64,000 bases of DNA from Bordetella ansorpii (GCF_900078315.1 NZ_FKBS01000017.1:241649-305648); one strand, 5' to 3'; counted from the stretch's first letter, positions 43,707-52,145 are shown. The notes: generated by a model not told the origin, from the letters alone. A program made the numbers and translations.

Positions 43707-43820
43707 GGATGATTCCTTGAAAGCCTCCGCGAAATGGGCGGAAGAAGAGTTGGCGCCCGGCGGCGCGATGTGTCGATCATGCCGCCGGGGATGGAATGGC
43801 GGCGTCAGGTGACGCATGCC

Positions 43821-44624
43821 TCAGCGCTGGACGGTGGCGGCGCTGGCAAGCTCGAGGAACAGGGCCACGTGGATCGGCGGCAGCCCTTCCAGCGTTCCCC
43901 CGATGGGTGACGGGCGCTGGGTCTGGGCGATCAACGTTTGTGCTGCCTTGGCGGACAAGGGTTCGCCCGGCTGCAGATAAGCCGTCTTCGCCTCGCGATC
44001 CGTCAACCCCTCGGGAATCGACGGCGTGTACGGCCAGAAGTAGATGGGCGTATTGGGCTCGATGCGCCAGCTTTCGGCCAGCGAGCCCGCATCCACCACG
44101 TCGTAGCCCACCGCCTGGATGAAGCGCGTGACGGCCTGCTTGGCGGCCGCATCGTCACCAGCGACAGGCAGCGTCGTCCGTTCTGCATGCCCGGGGGGCC
44201 GGGCGTTGTACTGCATGTGGTGCCAGCCCAGGTTGTGCATTCCCTTGACCACCTTCGCGCCCCGAAGGCGGCGCTGCACCAGCTCGCTGGACGTCAGTTC
44301 GCCCGCATCGAGATCCGCGCGGCGGAAGTTGCCGATGCCGGGGTAGTAGTTCGTCTGATCCAGGACGACCTTGCCGGCCAGCCTGTCGGCGGGCAAGCTC
44401 TCGTACGCCGCCAGGGGGATGGCCAGCGACACGATGTCGCCCGCCGCGATCGCTTCCTCGACCAGACCTGCGCGGGCCAACGGCCCCAGTTCCTCGATCA
44501 GCCCCGCGAGAGACCCGGGGCCGCGCGAGTTGCTGATCACGACCCGATAGCCGGCCGCGACGGCCAGGTGCGCGACGGCTTTGCCGACGAGGCCCGCGCC
44601 AATGATTCCGATGGTTTGCGTCAT
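43821..44624 (-). CDS. NADP oxidoreductase of the coenzyme F420-dependent type
   Basis: The protein has 267 residues. The Rossmann start TIGIIGAGLVGKAVAHLAVAAGYRVVISNSRGP has an NRRG-like 2'-phosphate-recognition segment as in F420:NADP reductase-type proteins (YP_/COG2085 group). GKVVLDQTNYYPG and VKGMHNLGWHHMQ follow. Members in non-F420 organisms are NADPH-binding reductases of unknown substrate. It is the middle gene of a run of three minus-strand oxidoreductases regulated from the LysR gene at 45559. Confidence 0.82.
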   Translation of the reverse strand: MTQTIGIIGAGLVGKAVAHLAVAAGYRVVISNSRGPGSLAGLIEELGPLARAGLVEEAIAAGDIVSLAIPLAAYESLPADRLAGKVVLDQTNYYPGIGNFRRADLDAGELTSSELVQRRLRGAKVVKGMHNLGWHHMQYNARPPGHAERTTLPVAGDDAAAKQAVTRFIQAVGYDVVDAGSLAESWRIEPNTPIYFWPYTPSIPEGLTDREAKTAYLQPGEPLSAKAAQTLIAQTQRPSPIGGTLEGLPPIHVALFLELASAATVQR

Positions 44625-44700
44625 CTTGCCTATCCTTTTGTAGAAACGCGGCGGAAAACCCGCCTATGCAATGCAACGTGCATGCGGCGCACGCCGCGGT

Positions 44701-45402
44701 TCAGGCGATCCGTTCGCGAACGACGGGACCAGGGTTCGCCTCGATGATCGACACGCCCAGGCGGATCAGCTCCGCATCGCCACGGAATTCGTTGAGCGCG
44801 ACGTGATGCAGCAGCACGCCCAACTGCTCCAGTTGGCGGGCGGCCTCGAGTGGACCGGCATTCACCGGCCTGAAGCCCGCGTCCTCGATCAAGCCCCGCA
44901 CGACCAGCCCGGCGTCGGCATCGTCCGTCGCGTAGAGCACGCTGGGCTTGACCGGAGCGGCGGTCCAGGCGGCGGCCTCGAGCACCGGGGCGGCCAGCAG
45001 GCTGAACGCCTTCACCACCCGCGCGCCGGGCAGGCGCTTCTGCAGATAGTGCGCGGTCGAGTTGTCGCGCATGAAAGCCCGATCATGGAAATGGACGAAG
45101 TCGGCAGTGACGCCCAGCGGATTCATGGTCTCGATCACCACCTTGCCGTCCAGCGCCTTGCCGACGGCGTCGATCACAGCGTCCACCCGTGGCCAATAGA
45201 CCGAGAACAGCGCCGCCTCGCCGAAGGCGGCCGCCTGCTCGATGGAGCCCAGGCGGGCGCTGCCGCCCAGCTCGGCCAGCAGCGGCGCGAGCTTGCGGTC
45301 CTCGCCGTCCTTGGCCAGCACCAGGCTATGCCCCGCCGCTGCCCAGGCCCGCGCCAGGCGGCTGCCCACGTTTCCGGTATTCAGGATTCCTATCTTCAAC
45401 AC
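44701..45402 (-). CDS. NADP oxidoreductase of the coenzyme F420-dependent type (shorter paralogue)
   Basis: The protein has about 233 residues. It opens KIGILNTGNVGSRLARAWAAAGHSLVLAKDG, then ALFSVYWPRVDAVIDAVG, KVVIETMNPLG and ARVVKAFSLLAAPVLEA, the pattern of the F420-type NADPH-binding family. No ATG is available at the conserved N terminus. The start is GTG at 45402 or TTG at 45399, with GAGGA just upstream. It is the first gene after the divergent gap with the LysR regulator. Confidence 0.8.
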   Translation of the reverse strand: MLKIGILNTGNVGSRLARAWAAAGHSLVLAKDGEDRKLAPLLAELGGSARLGSIEQAAAFGEAALFSVYWPRVDAVIDAVGKALDGKVVIETMNPLGVTADFVHFHDRAFMRDNSTAHYLQKRLPGARVVKAFSLLAAPVLEAAAWTAAPVKPSVLYATDDADAGLVVRGLIEDAGFRPVNAGPLEAARQLEQLGVLLHHVALNEFRGDAELIRLGVSIIEANPGPVVRERIA

Positions 45403-45408
45403 GTCCTC

Positions 45409-45506
45409 ACAGTTCGATCTTTCAATTTCCAGGGGCCGGCGGCGGGCCTGCCCGGGCCGGTCTTGCGGCGGCTCGGATACAGCTGCCGCCTGATGGATCG
45501 AACTGT
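45409..45506. promoter_or_regulatory. Pair of distant perfect inverted arms upstream of the LysR gene
   Basis: ACAGTTCGATC (45409-45419) and GATCGAACTGT (45496-45506) are perfect inverted copies of 11 bases, one beside each divergent start, separated by 76 bases. LysR proteins often bind two spaced sites and bend the DNA between them. The adjacent LysR protein is the obvious candidate; binding is inferred. Confidence 0.45.
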
Positions 45507-45558
45507 AGATTTGGCGTCGATATTGATAAATAGGCCGAATAGCCACACACTGTTGTCC

Positions 45559-46461
45559 ATGAATACATCAATCGACCTGTCCGAGATGCGGGCATTCGTG
45601 GCGGTGGTGACCGACGGCTCGTTCACGACGGCAGCCGAGCGGCTGGGCACCGACAAAGCGCGCGTCAGCCGCATCGTGCGGCGCATGGAGGAAAAGCTCA
45701 GCGCCCGGCTGCTTACCCGCTCGACGCGGCGGCTGAGCGTGACCGAAGTCGGGCGCGATTACTTCGAGCGCGCCGTCTGCATCCTGAGCGCCGCGGAAGC
45801 GGCCGAGGCGGCGGTGGCGCAACAGGCCAGAGAACCCAAGGGACTGCTCAAGGTCACGGCGGGCAGCGAATTCGGCACGATGGTCGTCGACGGATGGATC
45901 GCCGACTTCCTGCGGCTGGCGCCGAAGGTGGCCGTGGAAGCGGAGTACACGAACCGTATCGTCGACATCATCCACGAAGGCTTCGACGTTGCGATCCGCG
46001 TCGGCGCGTTGCCGGATTCGGGGCTGTCGGCGCGCAAGCTCGGCGAGGTGGACTATGGGTTGTATGCGGCGCCCGGCTACCTGAAGCGCGCGCCGGCGTT
46101 ATCCGGGACGAGCGACCTGAAGCACCACGATCTCATCATGAAGACGCTGCGTGGGCGGTCCAGTTGGGCGCTGGTGAACGGACCGGATACGCACACCATC
46201 GAGGCCGCGCCGCGCGCGGCGGTCAACAGCACGATTTCCGCGAAGAACCTGGCGCTGGCAGCCGTGGGCGTGGCGCAGTTGCCCAGGTTCATCGCGCGGC
46301 CGTATGTCGAGCAAGGATCATTGCGCGCCGTGCTTCCAGGATGGGCCGAAACGCCGGCCCCCGTGCATGCGGTGTTCGCGTCCAGCCGGTATATGGATCC
46401 GAAGGTGCGGAGGTTCGTGGATTACTGCCTGGAGGCGTTCACGGGCGGCGCCGAACGTTAG
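45559..46461 (+). CDS. LysR-family transcriptional regulator
   Basis: The protein has 300 residues. The HTH contains MRAFVAVVTDGSFTTAAERLGTDKARVSRIVRRMEEKLSARLLTRSTRRLSVTEVGRDYFERA. The effector domain begins GLLKVTAGSEFGTMVVDGWI. It is divergent from the run of NADP-dependent oxidoreductases at 42939-45402 and is their likely regulator. Upstream in-frame sequence from 44671 is antisense to the reductase and is not part of the gene. Confidence 0.92.
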   Translation: MNTSIDLSEMRAFVAVVTDGSFTTAAERLGTDKARVSRIVRRMEEKLSARLLTRSTRRLSVTEVGRDYFERAVCILSAAEAAEAAVAQQAREPKGLLKVTAGSEFGTMVVDGWIADFLRLAPKVAVEAEYTNRIVDIIHEGFDVAIRVGALPDSGLSARKLGEVDYGLYAAPGYLKRAPALSGTSDLKHHDLIMKTLRGRSSWALVNGPDTHTIEAAPRAAVNSTISAKNLALAAVGVAQLPRFIARPYVEQGSLRAVLPGWAETPAPVHAVFASSRYMDPKVRRFVDYCLEAFTGGAER

Positions 46462-46670
46462 GGCATCGACGGGACGCACCACGCCTTCTTCGATCAGCTT
46501 TTCAAGGCTGCGCCGGGGCACGCGGGCAGCGCGTGGATTCGCCGGAGTTGGCGCAGACGGTGTTCGCGCCCCACCAAGGGGGGACGCCGTTTGATGGGGA
46601 TGTGATCCGGTCGCTGTATCTGTAGAAAACAGCGCGGCGCAACAGAACAGATGGAAGCTAAGCTGGGCGC
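46462..46670. other. Unassigned stretch after the LysR gene
   Basis: About 210 bases hold no complete gene I can support. On the plus strand a frame ends at 46625 with [27 protein letters not shown]-like sequence, split here to avoid claiming a product. On the minus strand a stretch reads RRSLEKLIEEGVVRPVDA, which looks protein-like but has no proper start. Either could be the remnant of a decayed gene. Confidence 0.3.
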
Positions 46671-46715
46671 CGCGAACCCCGCACGGAAGAAGTGATCTTC
46701 CGTGCGGGGTTCGCG
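46671..46715. terminator. Perfect 20-base-pair hairpin
   Basis: Arms of 20 bases (46671-46690 and 46696-46715) are exact inverted copies, from CGCGAACCCC through GCACGGAAGA and back, with a 5-base loop AGTGA. It sits between the LysR gene and the glutathione transferase gene, 42 bases before the latter's ATG. Such a stable hairpin should stop transcription in either direction, although no long T-run follows. Confidence 0.65.
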
Positions 46716-46756
46716 GATCTTTCGTCGTGTCCAAACATCCCCCTCTCACGAACATC

Positions 46757-47377
46757 ATGCTCAAGATTCTCGGTAAACGATCATCCATCAATGTGCGCAA
46801 GGTGATCTGGACCTGCGCGGAACTGGATCTGCCGTTCGAGCAGGAAGACTGGGGAAGCGGGTTCCGTGACGTGAACACGGAGGCGTTCAAGGCGCTGAAT
46901 CCCAATGCGATGGTGCCGGTGCTGATCGACGGAGATTTCGTGCTCTGGGAATCGAACAGCATCCTGCGCTACCTGGCCAACCAGTATGGCGATGGGAAGC
47001 TGTATCCTCAGGACGCCAGGGCTCGCGCAAGAGTCGATCAATGGCTGGATTGGCAGGCGTCGGATCTGAACCGGGCCTGGAGCCATGCCTTCATGGCGCT
47101 GGTCCGGAAATCGCCGGATCACCAGGATCCAGCGCAGATTCAGGCCTCGTTGAACGCCTGGACACGCTTCATGTCCATCCTGGATGGCAGGCTCGGTGAA
47201 ACCGGGGCATACGCCGCGGGCCCTGACTTCAGCCTGGCCGACATCGCCCTCGGGCTGTCCGTGCATCGCTGGTTCGGGACGCCGTTCGATCATCCTCGGC
47301 TCGAAGCCGTCCAGGCGTATTACCAGAAGCTCGCCAGCCGTCCTGCCTTCGCCGCGCATTGTGCGGCCCACCCCTGA
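46757..47377 (+). CDS. Glutathione S-transferase
   Basis: The protein has 206 residues. The thioredoxin-like N domain has [55 protein letters not shown] (the cis-Pro and the SNS glutathione-binding segment). The helical C domain has [12 protein letters not shown] and [16 protein letters not shown], the conserved N-capping motif. It conjugates or transfers glutathione in the cytoplasm. A GTG at 46727 in frame is a less likely start. It stands alone between a strong hairpin and the convergent MetF-like gene. Confidence 0.92.
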   Translation: MLKILGKRSSINVRKVIWTCAELDLPFEQEDWGSGFRDVNTEAFKALNPNAMVPVLIDGDFVLWESNSILRYLANQYGDGKLYPQDARARARVDQWLDWQASDLNRAWSHAFMALVRKSPDHQDPAQIQASLNAWTRFMSILDGRLGETGAYAAGPDFSLADIALGLSVHRWFGTPFDHPRLEAVQAYYQKLASRPAFAAHCAAHP

Positions 47378-47456
47378 CGCCCCCAGGACCGCGCCTTTCG
47401 CTTCGCGGCCATCGCCCACATCGCGAACGCTCGGCCCCGGCAAGCTCGACCCGGCC

Positions 47457-48377
47457 TTACGCCATGGATGTGTTGGTGAAGCGAGGCGGCTCGGCGCGAG
47501 CGCGGTACTGCTCTATCCACTTCACCGACTGCGCGATGCCCCCAAATGGAAAGAAATGCAGGCTCACCTTTCCATGCGCCGGCGTCAGACCCGCGGCCAG
47601 CCGATCGACAAAAAGATCCGGCCCCGCCGTGCCAAGCAGCTTGCCGATCGAGATGCCGTACTTGGACCACATCGATGCGCACGCGCTGACGCCGCACAAC
47701 GCGGCGTAGCGCGCCAGCACCGCAAGGCTCGCCGGGCCCGGCACGCCCACGCGCACGGGATGTTCGATGCCTCGCTCGCGCAGCGCTTCCAGCCACCTCA
47801 ACACGATGTCCGCATCGAAGACGAACTGCGTGAAGATCAAGGGCGCCATGCCACGCATTTCGATGCTGCGGCATTTGCGTGCCAGCACCTCCCATTGCTC
47901 GGCCAGGCTCATTGCCGAATGGCCTTCCGGATGGCCACCCACGCCGATGACCGTGATGCCCGCGCGCTCGAAGACACCCGTTTCGATCAGGGAGGCACTA
48001 TCGGAAAACGGCCCGATCGGCGTAGACGGATCCCCGGCGATCACCAGGCAGCGTTCGACGCGGGCCTCGTCGGCTGCGCGCTCGACGAACGAGCGAAGCT
48101 GCCCCAGCGAGGCGATGCGGCGCGCGGAAAGATGCGGCATGGGCTCGAAGCCGAGTCCGCGCACGGCGCGCGCCGCGGCCAGTCGGACGTCATCGTCCTC
48201 GCTTGCCAGATAAGGAATGGAAACGGTCGAGGCAGGCAATATCCGGGGCGCCGCGGCGGCCAGCGCGGGAAGGTCCTTCGTGCTGGCTTCGAACGAGTAG
48301 TCCTCGGTAATGCGGCTTGCAGGTCTGGGCTGATCGGGTTGAATCAAGGGACTTGCCGTCGCTGGCGAACGTGCCAT
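47457..48377 (-). CDS. Divergent methylenetetrahydrofolate reductase (MetF) family protein
   Basis: The protein has 306 residues. It retains equivalents of key MetF residues: Glu30 in YSFEAS, PHLSARR, VIAGDP (Asp), GHPEGH and IFTQFVFDAD (Gln). Sequence outside these motifs is unlike housekeeping MetF. Family members reduce methylene- to methyl-tetrahydrofolate with FAD. The ATG at 48377 overlaps the MetR-type regulator stop as TGATG, so it is translated with the regulator. Being coupled to MetR and opposite a core-MetE methionine synthase, it likely takes part in methyl supply or methyl handling for methionine. A methyl-oxidising role in the reverse direction is also possible. Confidence 0.82.
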   Translation of the reverse strand: MARSPATASPLIQPDQPRPASRITEDYSFEASTKDLPALAAAAPRILPASTVSIPYLASEDDDVRLAAARAVRGLGFEPMPHLSARRIASLGQLRSFVERAADEARVERCLVIAGDPSTPIGPFSDSASLIETGVFERAGITVIGVGGHPEGHSAMSLAEQWEVLARKCRSIEMRGMAPLIFTQFVFDADIVLRWLEALRERGIEHPVRVGVPGPASLAVLARYAALCGVSACASMWSKYGISIGKLLGTAGPDLFVDRLAAGLTPAHGKVSLHFFPFGGIAQSVKWIEQYRARAEPPRFTNTSMA

Positions 48378-49288
48378 CACTTGGCACCCTGCGCAAGGGC
48401 GGCGAACGCAGGCTGACGCGCCAATTCGATGAAAGCCCGCACATAATCAATGCCGGTCTCCGACTCGCGCGCGCCCAGGAAGATCTGCTTGGCGATGCCG
48501 CGCACGCCCAGCCTCACGGGCACCACGTCCATCCTGGCCGCATACTCCTCGACCAGCCAGCGCGGCAGCGCGGCCACCCCGCGGCCGCTGGCCACCATCT
48601 GCACCATGATGTCGGTGGTCTCGATGGCCTTGTGGCGCTTCGGCGTGACGCCGGCGGGCAACAGGAACTGGTTGTAGATGTCCAGGCGCTCGATATCCAC
48701 GGGATAGCTGATGAGCACTTCCTGCGTCAGTTGCTGGGGCTTCACGTACGCCGCCGACGCAAGCGCATGCCCCTTGGGCACGACCAGCACCTGCTCGTAG
48801 TCGAACACCGGCTCGAACTTCAGCCCTGGCTTGAACAAGGGGTCGGGCGTGACCAGCAGGTCGATCTCGTAGCCAAACAGCGCGCCGATCCCGCCGAACT
48901 GGAACTTCTGCTTCACGTCCACATCCACGTCGGGCCACGCGGCCAGATAGGGCGAGACCACTTTCAGCAGCCACTGGTAGCAAGGGTGGCACTCCATGCC
49001 GATGCGCAGCGCCCCGCGCTCGCCCTGCGCGAACTGGCCCAGGCGCTCTTCGGCCAGATCCAGTTGCGGAAGCACCCGGTTGGCCACCGCCAGCAGATAT
49101 TGCCCCGCCTGCGTCAGGCGCAGGCTGCGCCCTTCGCGCAGCCAGATGTCGGTGCCCAGTTGCTGCTCCAGCTTCTTCATGCTGTGGCTCAGGGCCGATT
49201 GGGTGAGGTTCAGCACGCCCGCGGCGGCCGTCAGCGACCCCTGCTTCTCGACCTGCTGCACGATGCTGAGATGGATGCGCTCAAGCAT
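48377..49288 (-). CDS. metR: MetR-type LysR regulator of methionine synthesis
   Basis: The protein has 303 residues. The HTH contains VEKQGSLTAAAGVLNLTQSALSHSMKKLEQQLG, and the effector domain carries GALRIGMECHPCYQWLLKVVSPYL, closely like the homocysteine-responsive region of MetR. A perfect MetR box (TGAA-N5-TTCA) is 6-18 bases upstream of its ATG, so autoregulation and control of the divergent msuE-mesX-mesD genes are both expected. It is coupled to the MetF-like gene. Confidence 0.9.
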   Translation of the reverse strand: MLERIHLSIVQQVEKQGSLTAAAGVLNLTQSALSHSMKKLEQQLGTDIWLREGRSLRLTQAGQYLLAVANRVLPQLDLAEERLGQFAQGERGALRIGMECHPCYQWLLKVVSPYLAAWPDVDVDVKQKFQFGGIGALFGYEIDLLVTPDPLFKPGLKFEPVFDYEQVLVVPKGHALASAAYVKPQQLTQEVLISYPVDIERLDIYNQFLLPAGVTPKRHKAIETTDIMVQMVASGRGVAALPRWLVEEYAARMDVVPVRLGVRGIAKQIFLGARESETGIDYVRAFIELARQPAFAALAQGAK

Positions 49289-49293
49289 TCAAA

Positions 49294-49306
49294 TGAACCA
49301 AATTCA
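49294..49306. promoter_or_regulatory. MetR box
   Basis: TGAACCAAATTCA is an exact match to the MetR consensus TGAA-N5-TTCA. It lies just upstream of metR and about 150 bases before the FMN reductase gene. TTCAAATGAA, overlapping its left half, and TTTTACTTCA at about 49327 may add weaker half-sites. Confidence 0.75.
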
Positions 49307-49453
49307 TGGATTTGTGAAATAAAACCATTTTACTTCATCGTGACCGATCTTTACCATGCGTCCCTGTTGTGCGTTTGCTTGAGTACGAAAAGGCTCAGGG
49401 CGAGGTCGGCCGGACTTCCCGGCGCCGCACAGATCCACCCTATGAGAGCAAAC

Positions 49454-50035
49454 ATGACACGTCCACTCCGTCTCGTAGCCGTTTCCGGCGGAATGCAACG
49501 CCCCTCGAAGGCCGCGGCCCTGGCGGAACACCTGCTGGACCTGATGGCCGGCGAAGTCCCGTGCGAACAACGCCTGGTCGAACTGGGTCACCTCGCCCCG
49601 CAACTTGCCGGGGCGGTCTGGCGGTCCCAGTTGCCCGATACGGTGGAGCGCGAGCTTGCGGCGGTCGAACAAGCGGACATCCTGGTGGTGGCCACGCCGG
49701 TCTACCGCGGCTCGTACACGGGACTGTTCAAACACTTCTTCGACTTCATCCACCAGGATGCCCTGATCGACAAACCGGTCTTGCTGGCCGCCACCGGCGG
49801 CAGCGAGCGCCATGCCCTGATGATCGATCACCAGTTGCGGCCCCTGTTCAGTTTCTTCCAGGCGCGCACATTGCCGCTGGGCGTCTATGCGACCGACAAG
49901 GATTTCGTCGATTACCGCCTGCGGGACGAGGCCCTGATCCAGCGGGCCAGGCTGGCGGTCGAACGGGCCTTGCCATTGATCGGATTGACGCTGGACGCAA
50001 GATTTTCCGCCGCCGAGGAAGCGGTCGCGGCCTGA
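49454..50035 (+). CDS. msuE: NADPH-dependent FMN reductase (MsuE-like)
   Basis: The protein has 193 residues with a flavodoxin-like fold. RLVAVSGGMQRPSKAAALAEHLL is the phosphate-binding start. ATPVYRGSYTGLFKHFFDFI is typical of the MsuE/SsuE reductase group, and TGGSERHALMIDHQLRPLFSFF completes the signature. Such enzymes make free reduced FMN for partner monooxygenases. It is the first gene of the msuE-mesX-mesD set and divergent from metR. It probably feeds reduced flavin to the DUF1852 protein downstream. The start may be the ATG at 49442 or 49454; the latter has GAGAG at good spacing. Confidence 0.88.
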   Translation: MTRPLRLVAVSGGMQRPSKAAALAEHLLDLMAGEVPCEQRLVELGHLAPQLAGAVWRSQLPDTVERELAAVEQADILVVATPVYRGSYTGLFKHFFDFIHQDALIDKPVLLAATGGSERHALMIDHQLRPLFSFFQARTLPLGVYATDKDFVDYRLRDEALIQRARLAVERALPLIGLTLDARFSAAEEAVAA

Positions 50036-50101
50036 AGCAAGGCCCATTCCAAAAAACAAACAGCTCCGACTTTATTGCGGGAACCAGAGCGTCAGAACAC
50101 C

Positions 50102-51088
50102 ATGACCCAAGCATTCACCTTCAGCATCAAAAGCCTCCGCTTCGACGAAAACTACCAGCCGTCGGACAACACGCGCATCACCACCAATTTTGCCAATCTG
50201 GCCAGGGGCACGAGCCGCCAGGAGAACCTGCGCAACACCCTGCGCATGATCGACAATCGATTCAACAGCCTGGCAAATTGGGACAATCCGAACGGGGACC
50301 GCTACGCCGTCGAACTCGAAATCATCTCCGCCGAGATGACGATTGGCGCTGAAGGGGGAAACGGCGTCTTCCCGCTGATCGAGATCCTGAGACCCAATAT
50401 TCTCGACAAGAAGACCAACGAACGCATCGAAGGCATCCCGGGGAATAATTTCTCGTCCTACGTGCGCGACTACGACTTCAGCGTCGTGCTGACGGAGCAC
50501 AACAACAACAAGCCCGCCTTCAGCATGCCGGAGGATTTCGGCGATCTGCATGGCAAGCTGTTCAAGCACTTCCTGAACTCGGATGCCTACAAGGCGCGCT
50601 TCAGCAAGTCGCCTGTCATCTGCATCAGCGCCTCGAGCAGCAAGACCTATCATCGCACCGAGAACCGGCACCCCATCCTGGGGGTCGAGTATCTGCAGAA
50701 CGAGTTTTCGTCGACGGACCAATACTTCGCCAAGATGGGGCTGCAGGTCCGCTACTTCATGCCGCCCGGCAGCGTTGCGCCCTTCGCCTTCTACTTCCGT
50801 GGCGACCTGCTGGGCGACTACACCAACCTGGAACTCATCGGCACCATCAGCACGATGGAGACCTTCCAGAAGATCTACCGCCCCGAGATCTACAACGCCA
50901 ACTCGGCAGCGGGAAACCTCTATCGGCCGAGCCTGAAGAATCAGGATTACTCATTGACCCAGATTGTCTACGACCGCGAAGAGCGTAGCCAACTGGCCGT
51001 CAAGCAGGGAAAGTTCACGGAAGAGCACTTCATCAAGCCGTACCGCAATGTGCTCGAGCAGTGGGCCGCCGCCAACCCCTCCCTGTGA
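50102..51088 (+). CDS. mesX: DUF1852 protein, putative oxygenase partner of the MesD methionine synthase
   Basis: The protein has 328 residues and matches DUF1852 from TFSIKSLRFDENYQPSDNTRITTNFANLARG through the GDLLGDYTNLELIGTISTMETFQKIYRPEIYNAN segment. In the folate-independent methionine synthase MesD system, this protein (MesX) is required together with oxygen; its chemistry is not established. It has no signal peptide and should be cytoplasmic. It lies between the FMN reductase and mesD, 28 bases from the latter, which suggests it uses reduced flavin. A weak ribosome site precedes the ATG. Confidence 0.88.
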   Translation: MTQAFTFSIKSLRFDENYQPSDNTRITTNFANLARGTSRQENLRNTLRMIDNRFNSLANWDNPNGDRYAVELEIISAEMTIGAEGGNGVFPLIEILRPNILDKKTNERIEGIPGNNFSSYVRDYDFSVVLTEHNNNKPAFSMPEDFGDLHGKLFKHFLNSDAYKARFSKSPVICISASSSKTYHRTENRHPILGVEYLQNEFSSTDQYFAKMGLQVRYFMPPGSVAPFAFYFRGDLLGDYTNLELIGTISTMETFQKIYRPEIYNANSAAGNLYRPSLKNQDYSLTQIVYDREERSQLAVKQGKFTEEHFIKPYRNVLEQWAAANPSL

Positions 51089-51116
51089 CCAATCAATAAA
51101 ACCAGGATCATCCGTC

Positions 51117-52145
51117 ATGAAAAAATTGTTGCCCACCTCCACCGCCGGCAGCCTGCCCAAGCCCTCCTGGCTGGCCCAGCCCGAAAAGCTCTGGTCGCCC
51201 TGGAAGCTGCAGGACGAGGAACTGCTCGAAGGCAAGCACGACGCCCTGCGCCTGTCGCTGCAGGAACAGCAGCACGCCGGCATCGACATCGTCAGCGACG
51301 GCGAGCAGACCCGCCAGCATTTCGTCACCACGTTCATCGAGCACCTGAGCGGCGTGGATTTCGAAAAGCGCGAGACCGTCCGGATCCGTGACCGCTACGA
51401 CGCGAGCGTGCCGACCGTCGTCGGCGCCGTCAGCCGCCAGAAGCCGGTGTTCGTCGAAGACGCCAAGTTCCTGCGCCAGCAGACCAAGCAGCCCATCAAG
51501 TGGGCCCTGCCTGGTCCCATGACCATGATCGATACGCTGTACGACGCCCATTACAAGAGCCGCGAGAAACTGGCCTGGGAATTCGCCACGATCCTGAACC
51601 AGGAAGCGCGCGAACTGGAAGCCGCCGGCGTCGACATCATCCAGTTCGACGAACCCGCCTTCAACGTCTTCTTCGACGAAGTGAACGACTGGGGCGTGGC
51701 CACCCTGGAGCGCGCGATCGAGGGCCTGAAGTGCGAAACCGCCGTGCACATCTGCTACGGCTACGGCATCAAGGCCAACACCGATTGGAAGAAGACGCTG
51801 GGCTCGGAATGGCGCCAATACGAGGAATCCTTCCCCAAGCTGCAGCAGTCGAACATCGACATCGTCTCGCTGGAATGCCACAACTCGCATGTGCCGATCG
51901 ACCTGATCGAACTGATTCGCGGCAAGAAGGTGATGGTGGGCGCCATCGACGTGGCCACCAACAACGTCGAAACGCCCGAGGAAGTCGCCAACACGCTGCG
52001 CAAGGCGCTGAAGTTCGTCGATGCCGACAAGCTCTATCCGTGCACCAACTGCGGCATGGCGCCCTTGCCTCGCGCAGTGGCCAGAGGCAAGCTGAGCGCG
52101 CTGAGCGCGGGCGCGGAGATCATCCGAAGAGAACTCTCGGCCTGA
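51117..52145 (+). CDS. mesD: Folate-independent methionine synthase of the core-MetE type (MesD)
   Basis: The protein has 342 residues, corresponding only to the C-terminal catalytic half of MetE. The zinc ligands are visible: His211 and Cys213 in VHICYG, Glu253 in SLECHN and Cys312 in CTNCGM. The homocysteine-site segments TAGSLPKP, VSDGEQTRQHF and FDEPAF are present. The N-terminal folate-recruiting half of MetE is absent, so it is unlikely to use methyl-tetrahydrofolate-triglutamate directly. Its place after a DUF1852 gene identifies it as MesD. Product: methionine from homocysteine, with the methyl donor not known from sequence. Confidence 0.92.
   Translation: MKKLLPTSTAGSLPKPSWLAQPEKLWSPWKLQDEELLEGKHDALRLSLQEQQHAGIDIVSDGEQTRQHFVTTFIEHLSGVDFEKRETVRIRDRYDASVPTVVGAVSRQKPVFVEDAKFLRQQTKQPIKWALPGPMTMIDTLYDAHYKSREKLAWEFATILNQEARELEAAGVDIIQFDEPAFNVFFDEVNDWGVATLERAIEGLKCETAVHICYGYGIKANTDWKKTLGSEWRQYEESFPKLQQSNIDIVSLECHNSHVPIDLIELIRGKKVMVGAIDVATNNVETPEEVANTLRKALKFVDADKLYPCTNCGMAPLPRAVARGKLSALSAGAEIIRRELSA

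Noticed and set aside
44671-45558. N-terminal extension of the LysR protein from 44671
   Set aside because: The extra sequence is antisense to the NADP-oxidoreductase gene and has no domain; the LysR N terminus begins at the ATG at 45559.
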